From contig NC_045141.1 in NCBI RefSeq assembly GCF_008831285.2, forward strand, positions 20,952,848-21,016,847: a DNA stretch of 64,000 bases, given 5' to 3'. The notes under the pieces are model-generated. The model saw only the letters and a program-made list of their open reading frames with translations, did not search any database and had not been told where the DNA came from. Each line of letters opens with the position of its first letter. The first letter of the stretch is position 1. Both the position numbers and the translations under genes were made by a program. This document shows, piece after piece, positions 50,648 through 61,304 of this stretch. The stretch comes from Nymphaea colorata (lineage: Eukaryota > Streptophyta > Magnoliopsida > Nymphaeales > Nymphaeaceae).

Positions 50648-52534
50648 CGAAGGTAGCCATGCGCTAACGATTTGAACGAGCTCACACTTCCAAAGAAATG
50701 ATGAACGTGCATGCACGCACTTTACCTACTCATACACCTTCATTGAGCCCTTCGACGGCAGATATATTCTTCTTCATGTTCAATTTTGAATTCTTAATCC
50801 GTGATTGACTTGTTGATATTGTGAATTTTTTTGGTGGTTGACCTTTCCTTGATGGTATATATGGCCTTTATCACCTCTTGCCATTTCTCATCATCACATA
50901 TCCGTTTATTTTCGATACTAAGAACAACGAAATATTTGTCCTTCACTCCGACCTGTTATTCAGTTGTAGACGTTGACCTTTTGCTTGCCCATAGAAAAGA
51001 GAAATTGCTATTTTGGGATGAAAGTACAGATTTTTTGTTAAAATGAATGCAAGAAACATACCAAAAAGACGCCTGATTTTGTTTCTGAAATATAATTTTT
51101 TAAAATATTTATACAAGATAAAGAACATTTAATTAAAGTTTACATATAAATTAAAAAAAAAAACCTTTTTTGAGAGCGCCGAGACCCTGCCAGCCACCTT
51201 GCGTCCGCCCTTAATAGGGACGTGCCCCCACACCAGAATGAGAAGTGATTAATAGTGTGATCATCGTCAAATTATAAGATGCTACTGAAATTCACAAGCC
51301 CCAGCTTGGCCATCCGTTCGGGAAATTCCTGTGAGAAATGGAGTGCCATGAAAGTACTGCTACCGCATAATGCGATGACATGAAGCTGGAGTGGGCTCTG
51401 TATTGATTTAGTAGATAATATATTCCAGAGGAGCCATTAATTTGCTGCTACAACTGAAAAGATGCTTGAGTTGTACGTGATGAGCATGACAGGATCGAGT
51501 GAAAGGATGATGTTTGGTGGCCGACCGATCGAGTTGGATATAAGAGAGTCAACTGTTCAAGACCCAGATTTTAGTGTGCATGCGAAATGTTGGTCCGATT
51601 CCAACTCTCTCGGTATCTGTGGAAGTGGATGAGATGAGATGACCTCCATGAGAAGCCACCCATAACTAAATCTAGGTGTTTTTGATGAATCTGTGGTTCG
51701 AAACTGGATCCTGGTACGGTCGACCATGACTTCGCATGAAAATTTATGACCCCGACGGAACGACGGGACGACCGGCATTAAGACAACCAAGCTAAAAGCC
51801 GCTCTCTAATGACAGGAGTAGCGCCATTTTCGAAACAAGGGAGCTCATGCTTTCAACTTCCACTTTCATGTACAACTAGTCCACACATTCTGATGATGAA
51901 AAACACAGAAACAAAAACACAAAAATAGGAATTATGGGCCTATGGCCGTTGATAATTATGGAGCCGGTAATTCTTACAGAAAGTCAAAGGGCTCTACACA
52001 TGTTGGTCATATTTTTGTTAGGCGGTCTACTGTCTTGGGCATCAGCCGGCCTGGCCTGACACCCAAAACACAAGTCCGAGTGCGTCCTGACACTTAAAAC
52101 TTGAGCTCAAAATAGAAAAATATATTTTTAATATAAAAAAATATATAAATATAATTAATCGTGGTAAAATATAATAATTATATTTAAAAATAATAAAGTT
52201 AATATTAAAAAATTCTTATCTGGTAGAACAGGCTTAGTTGAGCCCACCCGAGCTGGCCCGATAAGTTATTGGGGCAAGTCTGGTACTTTTTTTTCGAGCC
52301 TGAGTCCAAGTTCGAGTCGAGTTGGAGGGGTAGGGTCTTTTGAGAATCATTACTTCACTACGATAGTGTTTGATGGCCAGAAACATATTTCTGGAAACAA
52401 GTTTTCAAAACATGTTTCTGGAATTGGTTTTCTAGAAATAAAATTTTAGATTTTCAAATGTATGTTGTGTTTGGTAACCATGAATTATTTTTCTGGAAAT
52501 TCCCATTCTGCGTTTGATTGCAAGAGATGAAGAA

Positions 52535-52870
52535 TCGCCCCTTTCTTCCTCCGCCTCTACCCCTTTCTTCTTCCTCCTCCTTCCGCCTCCGCCTCCTTCC
52601 CTTTCTTCCTCCTCCCTCCTTCCCCCTTCCTTCTCCCCTCTTGCTCCTCCCTCCTTCCCCTTTCCTCCTCCCTCCTTCCTCCTTCAGTTCTTCCCCTTTC
52701 CTCCTCCCCTCTTTGGCCTCCCTCCTTCCCCTCTCCTCCTTCCATTCTTCCCCTTTCCTCCTCCCTCCTTCCGCTTTCCTCCTCCCTCCTTCCGCTTTCC
52801 CCCTCCCCTCTTCCTCGTCCCTCCTTCCTGGCTTCGCCTCAGCCTCCTTCCCTCCCCCCTTCCTTCCACG
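52535..52870. repeat. Pyrimidine-rich minisatellite (CTCCTCCCTCCTTCC)n
   Basis: About 330 bases of nearly pure C/T on the plus strand, made of variable units like ctcctccctccttcc. The strand asymmetry makes long open frames in several phases, which are not genes. Confidence 0.85.
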
Positions 52871-53038
52871 ATCGAGCCTAACGGCTCCAAAAATAATTCT
52901 GAAACATATTTTTGGAAATATGTTTCCGATTTTCATGTTAACGGTAAAAAAAAAAAAAAAAGTTCTGCATTTGGTAAACAAGAAATATTTTAAAAATTTA
53001 AAATATTATTCTGCTGCTACAATAAAATACCTGACCAT

Positions 53039-53039
<1 letters not shown>

Positions 53040-53089
<50 letters not shown>
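53040..53089. repeat. (AT)n microsatellite
   Basis: An uninterrupted AT tract of about 50 bases. Confidence 0.9.
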
Positions 53090-53091
<2 letters not shown>

Positions 53092-53920
53092 TAATTAGCA
53101 AATAACAGGCCTAACAGATAAAATCAGTCTTTTTAAAAGTGTATTAAAAATTGCTTTAAACATATATAATATAAACCTCTTAATGTGTTTATAAATTCAA
53201 AATTTATATAAATCATGTTTTTAGTTCAAGTCACTTTTGAAAAAAAAAAATCTTTTTTACTATCAAAATTTTGATGTTATGTGAGGCTTTATTTTATGAT
53301 TATGATAAACATTATTAAAATCAGAAAATGACCAACTTAATGTACGTGTCTCACCAAAAAACTCTTTAAGTTACACTGCAGAAAAATACTTTAATAATGA
53401 ATTTTAATAGGTCCAATTTTTATATATGAAAAGAGAGAAAAAAAAGAAAACTAAAATCGGCAGACATCCCAGACAATTATACAAAGTTTTTTGCGTTTAT
53501 TTTAAAAGAATATATATATTTAGGTATGATCACCTGCTTAATTAAATTGGCAATTTAAGCTTCTTAGGTGTACCATTTTGGTGCCCAAGAAAAGGATTAA
53601 AACCTTCAAAAACAACTTAATAACTTGTCCGATTAAAAGGAAAAAGCTTCTTAATTAGTTCTGATACAATGTCCCACAAATGAAGATGTTGTTGTTGGAA
53701 ATTGGGAAAAGCCAAATATGCCAACAAGGTCAAGTAGACCACTAAAAGAATTCAAAACTTCAACCAAGTCAACCTCTGGTCAACATCTCAAAAGTGAACT
53801 TCTAGAAGTACGACGTGGGAAGCAATGTGATTAGACTCGTGTCGCACCTACTTGCACGTCTTCATTTCTTTAACATATGTCAATCAAATTACTAGTACAT
53901 GCATACATGGCAACTTGTCT

Positions 53921-53928
53921 ATATAAAT
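53921..53928 (+). promoter_or_regulatory. TATA box of copy C
   Basis: Tatataaa lies 108 bases before the start codon, followed by the block cattctttgttatccatagcc, which recurs in copies D and E. Three TTGAC-type (W-box core) sites on the minus strand lie at 53729-53733, 53768-53772 and 53779-53783. Confidence 0.65.
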
Positions 53929-54035
53929 GGGTCAAATCATTCTTTGTTATCCATAGCCTTGCAAACTCCCCTTCTTCTTCGCGATCGGCTGCTTCCTTTC
54001 CTCACCCTCCCAAGCTCCTGTGATCTTGTGCAAAA

Positions 54036-54479
54036 ATGAAGAGCACAACATTCCTCCTCATCCTCATCGTAGCTATTGCCCTCTTCATATGCATAGCAGG
54101 TGCTAGAGACCTATCAGAAAACCATCGTAAGGAGCACGAGCATGACCATCGTGAGACGCATTTAGACCATCACCATGAGAAGGATAACAAAGATGGCCAC
54201 CATCCGCATAACCCACATGAGGAGCATCATGAAGTGCATGATCATAGGGATCACAAGGACGATGAGAAGCATGAACATGACAAACGGGAGAAGGATCATA
54301 ACGAGCACGAGCACGACAAACGCAAGAAGGAATATCGTAATGAGCATGACCATGACGAACACGAACACAAGAAGGATCATAAAGAGCACGACGATGACAA
54401 ACATAAGCAGCATCACAAGAGGCACGATGATGACCATTATAAGAGGGATCATAAGGAGCATGATGGCCCTCATTATTGA
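54036..54479 (+). CDS. Secreted His/Asp/Glu/Lys-rich protein, copy C
   Basis: Single-exon gene of 147 residues. Residues 1 to about 23 are a clear signal peptide (FLLILIVAIALFICIAGA), so the protein should enter the secretory pathway. The mature part is almost entirely His, Asp, Glu, Lys and Arg: ENHRKEHEHDHRETHLDHHH, then blocks like HDKREKDHNEHEHDK, DHKEHDDDKHKQHH and the end DHYKRDHKEHDGPHY. There are no cysteines, no further hydrophobic segment and no recognised domain. Regular His-x-x/His-x spacing suggests binding of zinc, copper or nickel, or of polyanions such as pectin; this is inference. TATA box, leader and 3' flank are shared with copies D and E. Copy D is the partner in the second duplication unit. 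Confidence 0.8.
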   Translation: MKSTTFLLILIVAIALFICIAGARDLSENHRKEHEHDHRETHLDHHHEKDNKDGHHPHNPHEEHHEVHDHRDHKDDEKHEHDKREKDHNEHEHDKRKKEYRNEHDHDEHEHKKDHKEHDDDKHKQHHKRHDDDHYKRDHKEHDGPHY

Positions 54480-54964
54480 TCATGCTTTGCATGAGAGTAG
54501 TGCGTCTCTGTTGTGTTGAGCTGCATGCTTTTGTTGTCTGATTGGCTTTTGCTATTTAGTTTCTGCCAATGATTATGTTAAATAAGTGAATGCTACACAA
54601 TTGCAGTGAGGCTGTTACATATGATGGAGTTCAATGAAAGAAGCCTTTGCCTTCCATCCATGGAATGACTATTTTATTGTCGCTGGTCCTTGTTGTTGAT
54701 GCATATCGGCATATATCTTTTATTCCTAGATCGACTCTATTGAAAGGCTACCTTTACCATCGACTCACTCTCTCCCTCTCTCTCTCTTGAAACTTTGTTT
54801 TTTGGCAACCATCAGGAATTTGTTCCCACTCTCGAAACACTTGGGGGCCATTTGACATTAGGAGCAATATGAATAGACTCATGCGTGCTTGCACGTTCTC
54901 ATAGTTACTTTGAGAAAATGATATGTCTATCAAACTACTAGTACATGCATACGTGGCTACTTCT

Positions 54965-54973
54965 TTATATAAA
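54965..54973 (+). promoter_or_regulatory. TATA box retained upstream of pseudogene E
   Basis: Tatataaag followed by gtcactctttgttatccata, matching the core promoters of copies C and D. Confidence 0.5.
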
Positions 54974-55049
54974 GGGGTCCAAGTCACTCTTTGTTATCCA
55001 TAGCCTCTCAAATACCCCTTCTTCTTCTTTTTCTTCTTCTTGATCGGCT

Positions 55050-55565
55050 GCGTTCCTCCTCATCCTCATCGTAGCTACTGCCCTCTCCATATGCCTAGCG
55101 GCAGAGAGACCTACCACAAGATCATCGCGAGAAGCACGAGCATGGCCACAGTGAGACACATTTAGACCATCACCACCAAACGGATCACAAAGATGACCAC
55201 CATCTGCATCACCCACATCTGGAGCATCATGAAGTGCATGATCATAGGTATCACAGCATGAACATGACAAATGCAAGAACGATCACAAAGAAAATGACGA
55301 TGACAAACATAAGAAGAATCATCAGGTGCATGACGATGAGAAACACAAGAAGGATCCTAAGATGCATGAGGACGGCAAACACAAAAAGGATCATAAAGAG
55401 TATGATGTTGGCAAACACAAGAAAGATCACAAGGATCATTATGATGAGAAACACGAGAAGGATCATCATGAGAGTCATGATGGCAAACATGAGAAAGGTT
55501 ACAAGAGGCATGATGAGGACAAACATAAGAAGGATCATAAGGCGCATGATGGCCAACATTATTGA
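55050..55565 (+). pseudogene. His-rich repeat protein, copy E (start lost)
   Basis: Similarity to copies C and D starts inside the signal-peptide region (gcgttcctcctcatcctcat); the start codon and first residues are missing. Small deletions after the signal region (gcggcagagagacc against gcgggtgccagagacc in copy D) shift the frame. The 3' half is still open: from 55326 it reads 12-residue units such as KHKKDHKEYDVG and ends AHDGQHY like its relatives (DGPHY, DGRHY). The 3' flank matches that of copy C. It is a decayed tandem duplicate about 1 kb downstream of copy C. Confidence 0.7.
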
Positions 55566-55852
55566 TCGTGCTTTGCACGAGAGAATTGCATCCCTATTTT
55601 GTTAAGTTGCATGTGTTTGTCGTCTGACTTGCTTTGGCTATTTGGTTTTTGTCAATGATTATGTTAAATAAGTGGATGCTACACATTGCATTGAGACTGC
55701 TACGTATAATATGAAGGAGTTCAATACAAGATGTCTTTGCCTTCTACCTATGAAATGCGTATTTTGTTCTCGCTGGTCCTTGTTGTTGATGCATATTGGC
55801 ATATATCTTGGTATTCCTAGATCGACTGTATGGAAGTACCATCTTTACCATC

Positions 55853-55854
<2 letters not shown>

Positions 55855-55888
<34 letters not shown>
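55855..55888. repeat. (CT)n microsatellite
   Basis: A CT tract of about 34 bases in the 3' flank of copy E; a shorter CT tract is at the matching place after copy C. Confidence 0.85.
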
Positions 55889-55890
<2 letters not shown>

Positions 55891-56184
55891 CTCGCTTTTG
55901 AAGTCTTCGTATTTGGCAACTGTTGCGGATTTTGTCAATGAATTCCCATGTTGTCGGTTCTCTCTCTCTTTTCATACCTTTATTTTTGGCAACTGATGAG
56001 GATTTGATCTTGCTCTTGAAACACTTAAGGGCCATTCAGCATTAGGAACAACGTGAAGGTGTTCTTTGAATTTAGTCCAAATGGGAGTACATTGGACACT
56101 TATGCAACTTATTCCATGAATCTGCAAACATTTTGGCATAGATTCATGAAACATTCATCTTGTTCCCAATGCCAACTGGTGAAG

Positions 56185-57060
56185 TGGCTGTTGTGAAGGC
56201 AGAAAGATGAATTTTGCAGCTGAATGCAAGTGCCTTTTTTGGTTTGATCGGAAGCCTCTCAAGGGATGAGCCGCAAACTAATCCTGCAACAATCTCACAT
56301 GGAGGAAACAGTTATGAGATGAATAGTGCAAGTTTCTGCCGTAGTTCTGTGAGTGGCTATCATGGAAATTCTCTTGGTGGCAGTCTAACTGGTAAATAAG
56401 AAGGAAGAGAAACTGGAAGGATAGAAAAGTCCATAAACTTCTGAGCTTTTTGTAGCCAGACTTGCGGCCTACGGGTCAAGCCAGTCTTCTGGAGAGCTGG
56501 CCGCTGTTATCTTGTCGTTTGTAATATATTTACGCGTTTCTTTCCTAGGCACATTGTTTGTGACTGAGGACATTGAATTTTATATCGCTTTAAACCGTAG
56601 GACGGGGCAGTCCTGACCATTCTTGCGCTCTATTTGCTACAGGAGATGACTAACTGAAGATGAGCTTATCTGGCTTTTTAGCTACATTGGTCTCACAAAG
56701 TTTGACCTTATGTTCCCCATGGTCATCTCTTCCACCACGATCTCGCAAACCGTCGAAGCTTGATCAAAGTAAACGTTTATGATTGCTTCAATACATGAAA
56801 GGACTTGGTATTTGATAAAAACCGTCCATCTTTACGGCGAGCAGGGTGAAATGTCGCTTATTCGATACTTTTTTTTCCTGTTCGAGGACACAAGGGCTTG
56901 ATCTCCTAAACGGTTGTGGTTGTTTCAATAGTTGAGGTGTTGATAAAAATTTACACATCTTTATGGCCAGCAGTGTGGAATATTGCTTCAATTATACCTT
57001 TTTTCCTGACCTATATAGCAGACAAGGCGTCTCATCTTCGTCGGCACAAAATGAAATGTT
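56185..57060 (+). pseudogene. Duplicated RPA1 3'-end fragment
   Basis: From gttgtgaaggcagaaaga at about 56188 the sequence follows the last RPA1 exon (48070-48265). It encodes recognisable pieces such as GLIGSLSRDEPQTNPA and SHGGNSYEMNSAS, with a one-base loss early on. It then jumps to the RPA1 3' untranslated region (matching about 48776 onward), so about 500 bp coding for both CCHC knuckles is absent. It continues with the RPA1 downstream flank. It has no promoter and cannot make RPA1; it is passenger DNA of the segmental duplication. Confidence 0.82.
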
Positions 57061-57609
57061 TCATGCACTCTTTCTTCCATTTTCAGTAGCTTAAACTAAA
57101 CAACAACTTTGCAAATTATGTTCAAGTAAAATTCTAGGTGCTATTCTGGGCGCATATTAGGCGCTTAAGAGTCGGTTCTCTTAACAAGCATCAATACATC
57201 CACCTATCCTCATTCTGTTCTTGAAACAAGACATATACAAGAACTTTGACGTCAGAAATTATAAGGCCTCTTGAACAGGATCAAGGCAACCCCTATCCAT
57301 TGTCGAAGAGGTAAGAAGAACTCTGATACATGCATCAACAACAAAGACGAGCTAGCGCCGATAGTTGTTCGCAGGTAAAAGACAGATGCAATCTTTTAAC
57401 GAACTCTTATTACTTGTAGCATTCCCAGTGGAATTACGCATCATTCACTTATTTCAACATCACGGTAGACAGAAGACCATAGAAGGGACATAAATCACAC
57501 AGAAAGAACAACTCAACATGCTAGTCAGGGACACACTGTTCTTACTCAAAGGGTGCTATGATCAATGATGACTGCCGTCATGGTCATCCGTGTCATGATC
57601 CTTGAGGCA
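57061..57609. other. Duplicated flank 3' of copy B
   Basis: Corresponds to about 49310-49680 in unit 1 (cttaagagtcggttctctta, gatgcaatcttttaacgaac), with an additional 270 bases around 56880-57150 that unit 1 lacks. No gene was found. Confidence 0.6.
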
Positions 57610-58494
57610 TCACTCGTGTTTCCTATGGTGGCCATTGTCTTCATGTTGTTTCCCGCCGTGGTTATCATGCTTATGATCTTTGCAGGACTTATGGCGATGG
57701 CCGTCATATACCTTATGATGTTTATTGTCATGGCCTTCATGATGTTTTTTGTCATGGCCATGATCCTTAGGATGCTTGCGATGCTTGTCATGATCGTCAT
57801 GTTCCTTATGATCCTTCTTGTGTTTGTCATCATCATGCTTCTTATGATCCTTCTTGTGCTCATCATCACCATGCTCTTTGTGATCCTTCCGATATTTGTC
57901 GTCATCATGTTCCTTGTGATCTTTGTTGTGTCTGTCATCCTCGTGCTTCTTATTATCCTTCTTGTGCTTGTCATCGTCATGCTCCTTATGATCCTTCTTG
58001 TGTTTGTCATTGTCATACAATTTTCGATTATTCTTGTGTTTCCGATCGTCATGCTCCTCGCGATCCTTGTGTTTTTGGTCATCATGTTCCTTTTGATCCT
58101 TCCTGTGTTTGTCATGGTCATGCTCTTTGTGACCTTTTTTGTGTTTGCCATGATCATGCTCCTCATGATCCTTCTTGTGTTTGTCATGGTCATGCTCTTT
58201 ATGATCCTTCTTGTGCTTGTCATCACAGTGCTCCTTGTGATTCTTCTTGTGTTTGTCATCGCCAAGCTCCTTGTGATGCTTGTGGTCATGCTCTTCATGA
58301 TCTTCATGATGTGGATCATGCAGATTGTGGTGATCGATATCATCCTTCTTGTGAGGATGGTCTAAATGTGTCTCATTGTGGTGGTCAACCTCGGGCCTCT
58401 CATGATGGCCCCTGGGTATATCCCTGGCTCCTGCTAGGCATATGCATAGGGAAATGGCTACGACTAGAAGGAGGAGGAGTGCAGTGCTCCGCAT
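57610..58494 (-). CDS. Secreted His/Lys/Asp 12-residue-repeat protein, copy B
   Basis: Single-exon gene of 294 residues. I start it at the ATG at 58494 because the next residues form a signal peptide (LLLLVVAISLCICLAGA, about 6-22); an upstream in-frame ATG would bury it. After HHERPEVDHHNETHLDHPHK the protein is a tandem array of roughly fifteen 12-residue units with the consensus KDHKEHDDDKHK (36 bp each). It ends in a degenerate HDKKHHEGHDNKHHK segment. Each unit has about three His and equal numbers of acidic and lysine residues, so the chain is near neutral and certainly disordered. A single Cys occurs in the repeats (EHCDDKHK) and one more near the C-terminus. A secreted or vacuolar metal-ion or polyanion binder is the likeliest role, by composition only. 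Copy A is the partner in unit 1; copies C and D are shorter relatives on the other strand. Confidence 0.8.
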   Translation of the reverse strand: MRSTALLLLLVVAISLCICLAGARDIPRGHHERPEVDHHNETHLDHPHKKDDIDHHNLHDPHHEDHEEHDHKHHKELGDDKHKKNHKEHCDDKHKKDHKEHDHDKHKKDHEEHDHGKHKKGHKEHDHDKHRKDQKEHDDQKHKDREEHDDRKHKNNRKLYDNDKHKKDHKEHDDDKHKKDNKKHEDDRHNKDHKEHDDDKYRKDHKEHGDDEHKKDHKKHDDDKHKKDHKEHDDHDKHRKHPKDHGHDKKHHEGHDNKHHKVYDGHRHKSCKDHKHDNHGGKQHEDNGHHRKHE

Positions 58495-58591
58495 TTTGGC
58501 AGAGAGGGAGGCAGTGAAGTGGGTAAGGAGAGGCAATGGTAGAGAATAAGAGCATAGAAGTCGATGGATAATGAAAAGACATTACAACCCA

Positions 58592-58599
58592 TTTATATA
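58592..58599 (-). promoter_or_regulatory. TATA box of copy B
   Basis: The minus strand reads TATATAAA about 100 bases before the start codon, in the same context as in copy A. Confidence 0.65.
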
Positions 58600-58609
58600 C
58601 AGAGTAGCC

Positions 58610-60241
58610 ATGTGCTAACAATTTGAACGAGCTGCTACATTCCCAAAGACATGATGAACGTGCATGCACGCACAATACCTACTCATACGGCTTCGTTGAG
58701 GCCCTCGACAGCAGATATATTCTTCTTCAAGTTCTATTTTGAATTATTAATCCGTGATTGGCTTGTTGATATTTTGATTTTTTTTGGTGGTTGACCATTC
58801 CTGGATGGCATATATGGCCATTATCACTTCTTGCAATTTCTCATCAACATATATGGGTTTGTTTTCGATGCTGAGAATAACGAAATATTTGTCCTTCACT
58901 CCGACCTGTTATTAAGTTGTTGTACACGCTGACGTTTTGCTTGCCCATAGAAAAGCGGCATGTTATTAGAAGACAAATTGCTATTTTGGGATGAGATCAA
59001 TCCTAAAAGTACAGATTTTTGTTAAAATGAATGCATGAAACATACAAAAAAGCTGCCTGATTTGTTTCTGATATCCAACGAGTTTTTTTCCTTACATGTA
59101 TAAATATTATATCGTTGTGTTATTTCCTTAAGTAATTCTTTTGTGCTTTTTTATGATCATCTTCGCGTGTGGGTGAACTAGCTACTTATGGAACTTAAAG
59201 CATGCGTACGTCCGTGATCGTTTCAAAACCTTTCCCATATTGAAAATGATATACTGCTCCTACTATCACATCATGTCCTTTGGTTTCTTGTCTTAGATGG
59301 TTCTTGCGGTCATGGTAAACGTGCATGTCCACCCATGGTAGACGACTATACCCATTGGCATTCAATTTCTTGGCAGCAGCACGCATCTTACTTCTATATA
59401 AAATCTCCAAATCCGTAACAGTCTCTGTCTATCAGTTCAACTTCTGGCTGCCTCTCCTACAACCAAGCGGTAGCTAGGTGTCAGTGATCCATCTAGGAAA
59501 TTCCACAAACTGAAATTGACTGCAATGAAAGTACTGGGCTACAGGCCTCCAGCACACAATATGATGAAGAAGACGCTGGAGTGGACTTTGTATTTGTTTA
59601 ATAGATCAGATACTGACGCGTTGTGTTCACGAGGAGCCACTAATTTGCCAAGCTGAAAAGATACTTGAGTTGAACGTGATGAGCATAACAAGACAAGATG
59701 GAGTAAAAGGAAGAGGTTTGGCAGCCGACCGCTCGAGTTGAATATATGGGAATCAACTACTGAGGGCCCAGAATATTTTAGTGTGCATATCTAAAAGCGA
59801 AATGCAGATCCACTTCGAACTCGCTGGGTAAATGCGTGGACAATATCAGCCGATCGCTATGAGAAGCCACCCATAACTAAATCTAGGTGTTTTCATGGAC
59901 CTGTGGTTCAAAACTGCATCAAGATGAGAAAAAGTTGCATGTACCGTTGCGCATGGTGCACAGTAAAAGAGCAATGAGCATTTTGTAATTTTTAAAAAAG
60001 AAATATATTTTTGTAGATTTTTTTTCTTTTTTCTATTTCCATTTTTATGTTAAGAAAAAGTTTTTTTTTTTTAAGTTTGAACTGACGATATTTTAGTCAT
60101 TAATTACACTGGTGCATAAAAATTCATGCACGAGTATGACACATATGACCTAATAACAAAAGTGGTGCCACTTCATTTCCAAGACGGGGAAGATTGAAAG
60201 AAGGAACAAATGCTTTCAAAACTTTCATACTCCTTGACCAT

Positions 60242-60292
<51 letters not shown>

Positions 60293-60690
60293 TATATAGA
60301 GAGAGAGAGATAGATATGATTGCTTGCCCAAATTGCCAATTTACTCTTCTTTACCATTTTGGCGCTCAAGAAAAGGGTCAAACGTTAAAATGGACTGGCC
60401 GATACAAGCAAAAGGAAAAAGTTTCTTAATTAGTTTGGATCAATGTCCCTCAAGTGAAGATGTTGAAAAATGGGAAAGGCCATACATGCTAACAAGGAAA
60501 GGTCAAACACTAAAAGAATTCGAACTTTCAACAAGTCAATCTCCGGACAACAACTCAAAAGTTTACTTCTACGAGTGCGTCGTGGGAACCTCATGGAATC
60601 AATATGATTTAGCCTCATGCGTGTGTGCACGTCTTCATTTCTTTGAGAATATGATATGTCAATCAAATTACTAGTACTGACATCGCTACT
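58610..60690. other. Region between divergent copies B and D
   Basis: Divergent upstream DNA of copies B (minus) and D (plus), partly shared with unit 1 (58770-58930, 59510-59910 and, from 60311 on, the copy C upstream region at 53521). An AT/GA microsatellite lies at 60244-60310. No gene was found. Confidence 0.55.
60244..60310. repeat. Compound (AT)n(GA)n microsatellite
   Basis: An AT tract with one interruption, then a short GA tract, at the left border of the copy D upstream homology. Confidence 0.85.
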
Positions 60691-60694
60691 TCTC

Positions 60695-60702
60695 TATATA
60701 AA
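60695..60702 (+). promoter_or_regulatory. TATA box of copy D
   Basis: Tatataaa lies 99 bases before the start codon, followed by catcactctttgttatccat, as in copies C and E. W-box cores (GTCAA on plus) lie at 60502-60506 and 60535-60539. Confidence 0.65.
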
Positions 60703-60800
60703 GGAGTCCGCATCACTCTTTGTTATCCATTCGCAAATACCCCTTCTTCTCATCTGCTTCCTTTCCTCACCCACCCAAGCTCCTCTGATCTTGTGCAAAA

Positions 60801-61097
60801 ATGAAGAGCGTAACATTCCTCCTCATCCTCATCGTAGCTATTGCCCTCTCCATGTGCTTGGCGGGTGCCAGAGACCTATCCGAAGACCATCGTAAGGAGC
60901 ACGAGCATGACCACCGTGAGACGCATTTAGACCATCACCATGAGAAGGATCACAAAGATGGCCACCATCCGCATGGCCCACATGAGGAGCATCATGAAGT
61001 GCATGATCATAGGGATCACAAGGACAATGAGAAGCATGAACATGACAAACGCGAGAAGGATCATAATGAGCATGAGCATGAGCACGAGCACGAGCAT

Positions 61098-61135
<38 letters not shown>

Positions 61136-61304
61136 ACATGACAAACGCAAGAAGGAATATCGTAATGAGCATGACCATGACGAACACGAACACAAGAAGG
61201 ATCATAAAGAGCACGACGTCGACGAACATAAGCAGCATCACAAGAGGCACGATGATGACCATTATAAGAGGGATCATAAGGAGCATGATGGCCGTCATTA
61301 TTGA
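60801..61304 (+). CDS. Secreted His-rich protein, copy D, with expanded HE tract
   Basis: Single-exon gene of 167 residues, close to copy C. The signal peptide is at 1 to about 23 (FLLILIVAIALSMCLAGA), then DHRKEHEHDHRETHLDHHH, DHKEHDVDEHKQHH and the end DHYKRDHKEHDGRHY. The only length difference from copy C is 20 extra residues: a run of about twelve Glu-His dipeptides at about residues 91-114, encoded by a gagcac/gagcat hexamer array at about 61066-61137, where copy C has two. The frame is intact, so both copies C and D look functional and secreted. The function is unknown; composition suggests metal or polyanion binding. Confidence 0.8.

Larger units (their letters stand above)
50650..53510. 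other. Region between divergent copies A and C; low-complexity inserts
   Basis: Stretches 50820-50960 and 51330-51900 are shared with unit 2 (about 58770-58930 and 59510-59910). The part from about 52000 to 53500 has no counterpart there and looks inserted: a gccggcctggcctgacaccc-type repeat remnant (52020-52330), a block with recurring gtttctggaa / gtttggtaa motifs (52370-52990) around a pyrimidine tract, and an AT microsatellite at 53040-53089. No gene was found. Confidence 0.5.

Noticed and set aside
52454-53090. Long Pro/Ser/Leu-rich and Arg/Gly/Glu-rich frames
   Set aside because: Produced by the strand-asymmetric pyrimidine tract.
57565-58365. 266-codon hydrophobic frame opposite copy B, looking like a multi-pass membrane protein
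   Set aside because: Complement of His/Lys/Asp codons; the same shadow appears opposite copy A and, in shorter form, opposite C, D and E.
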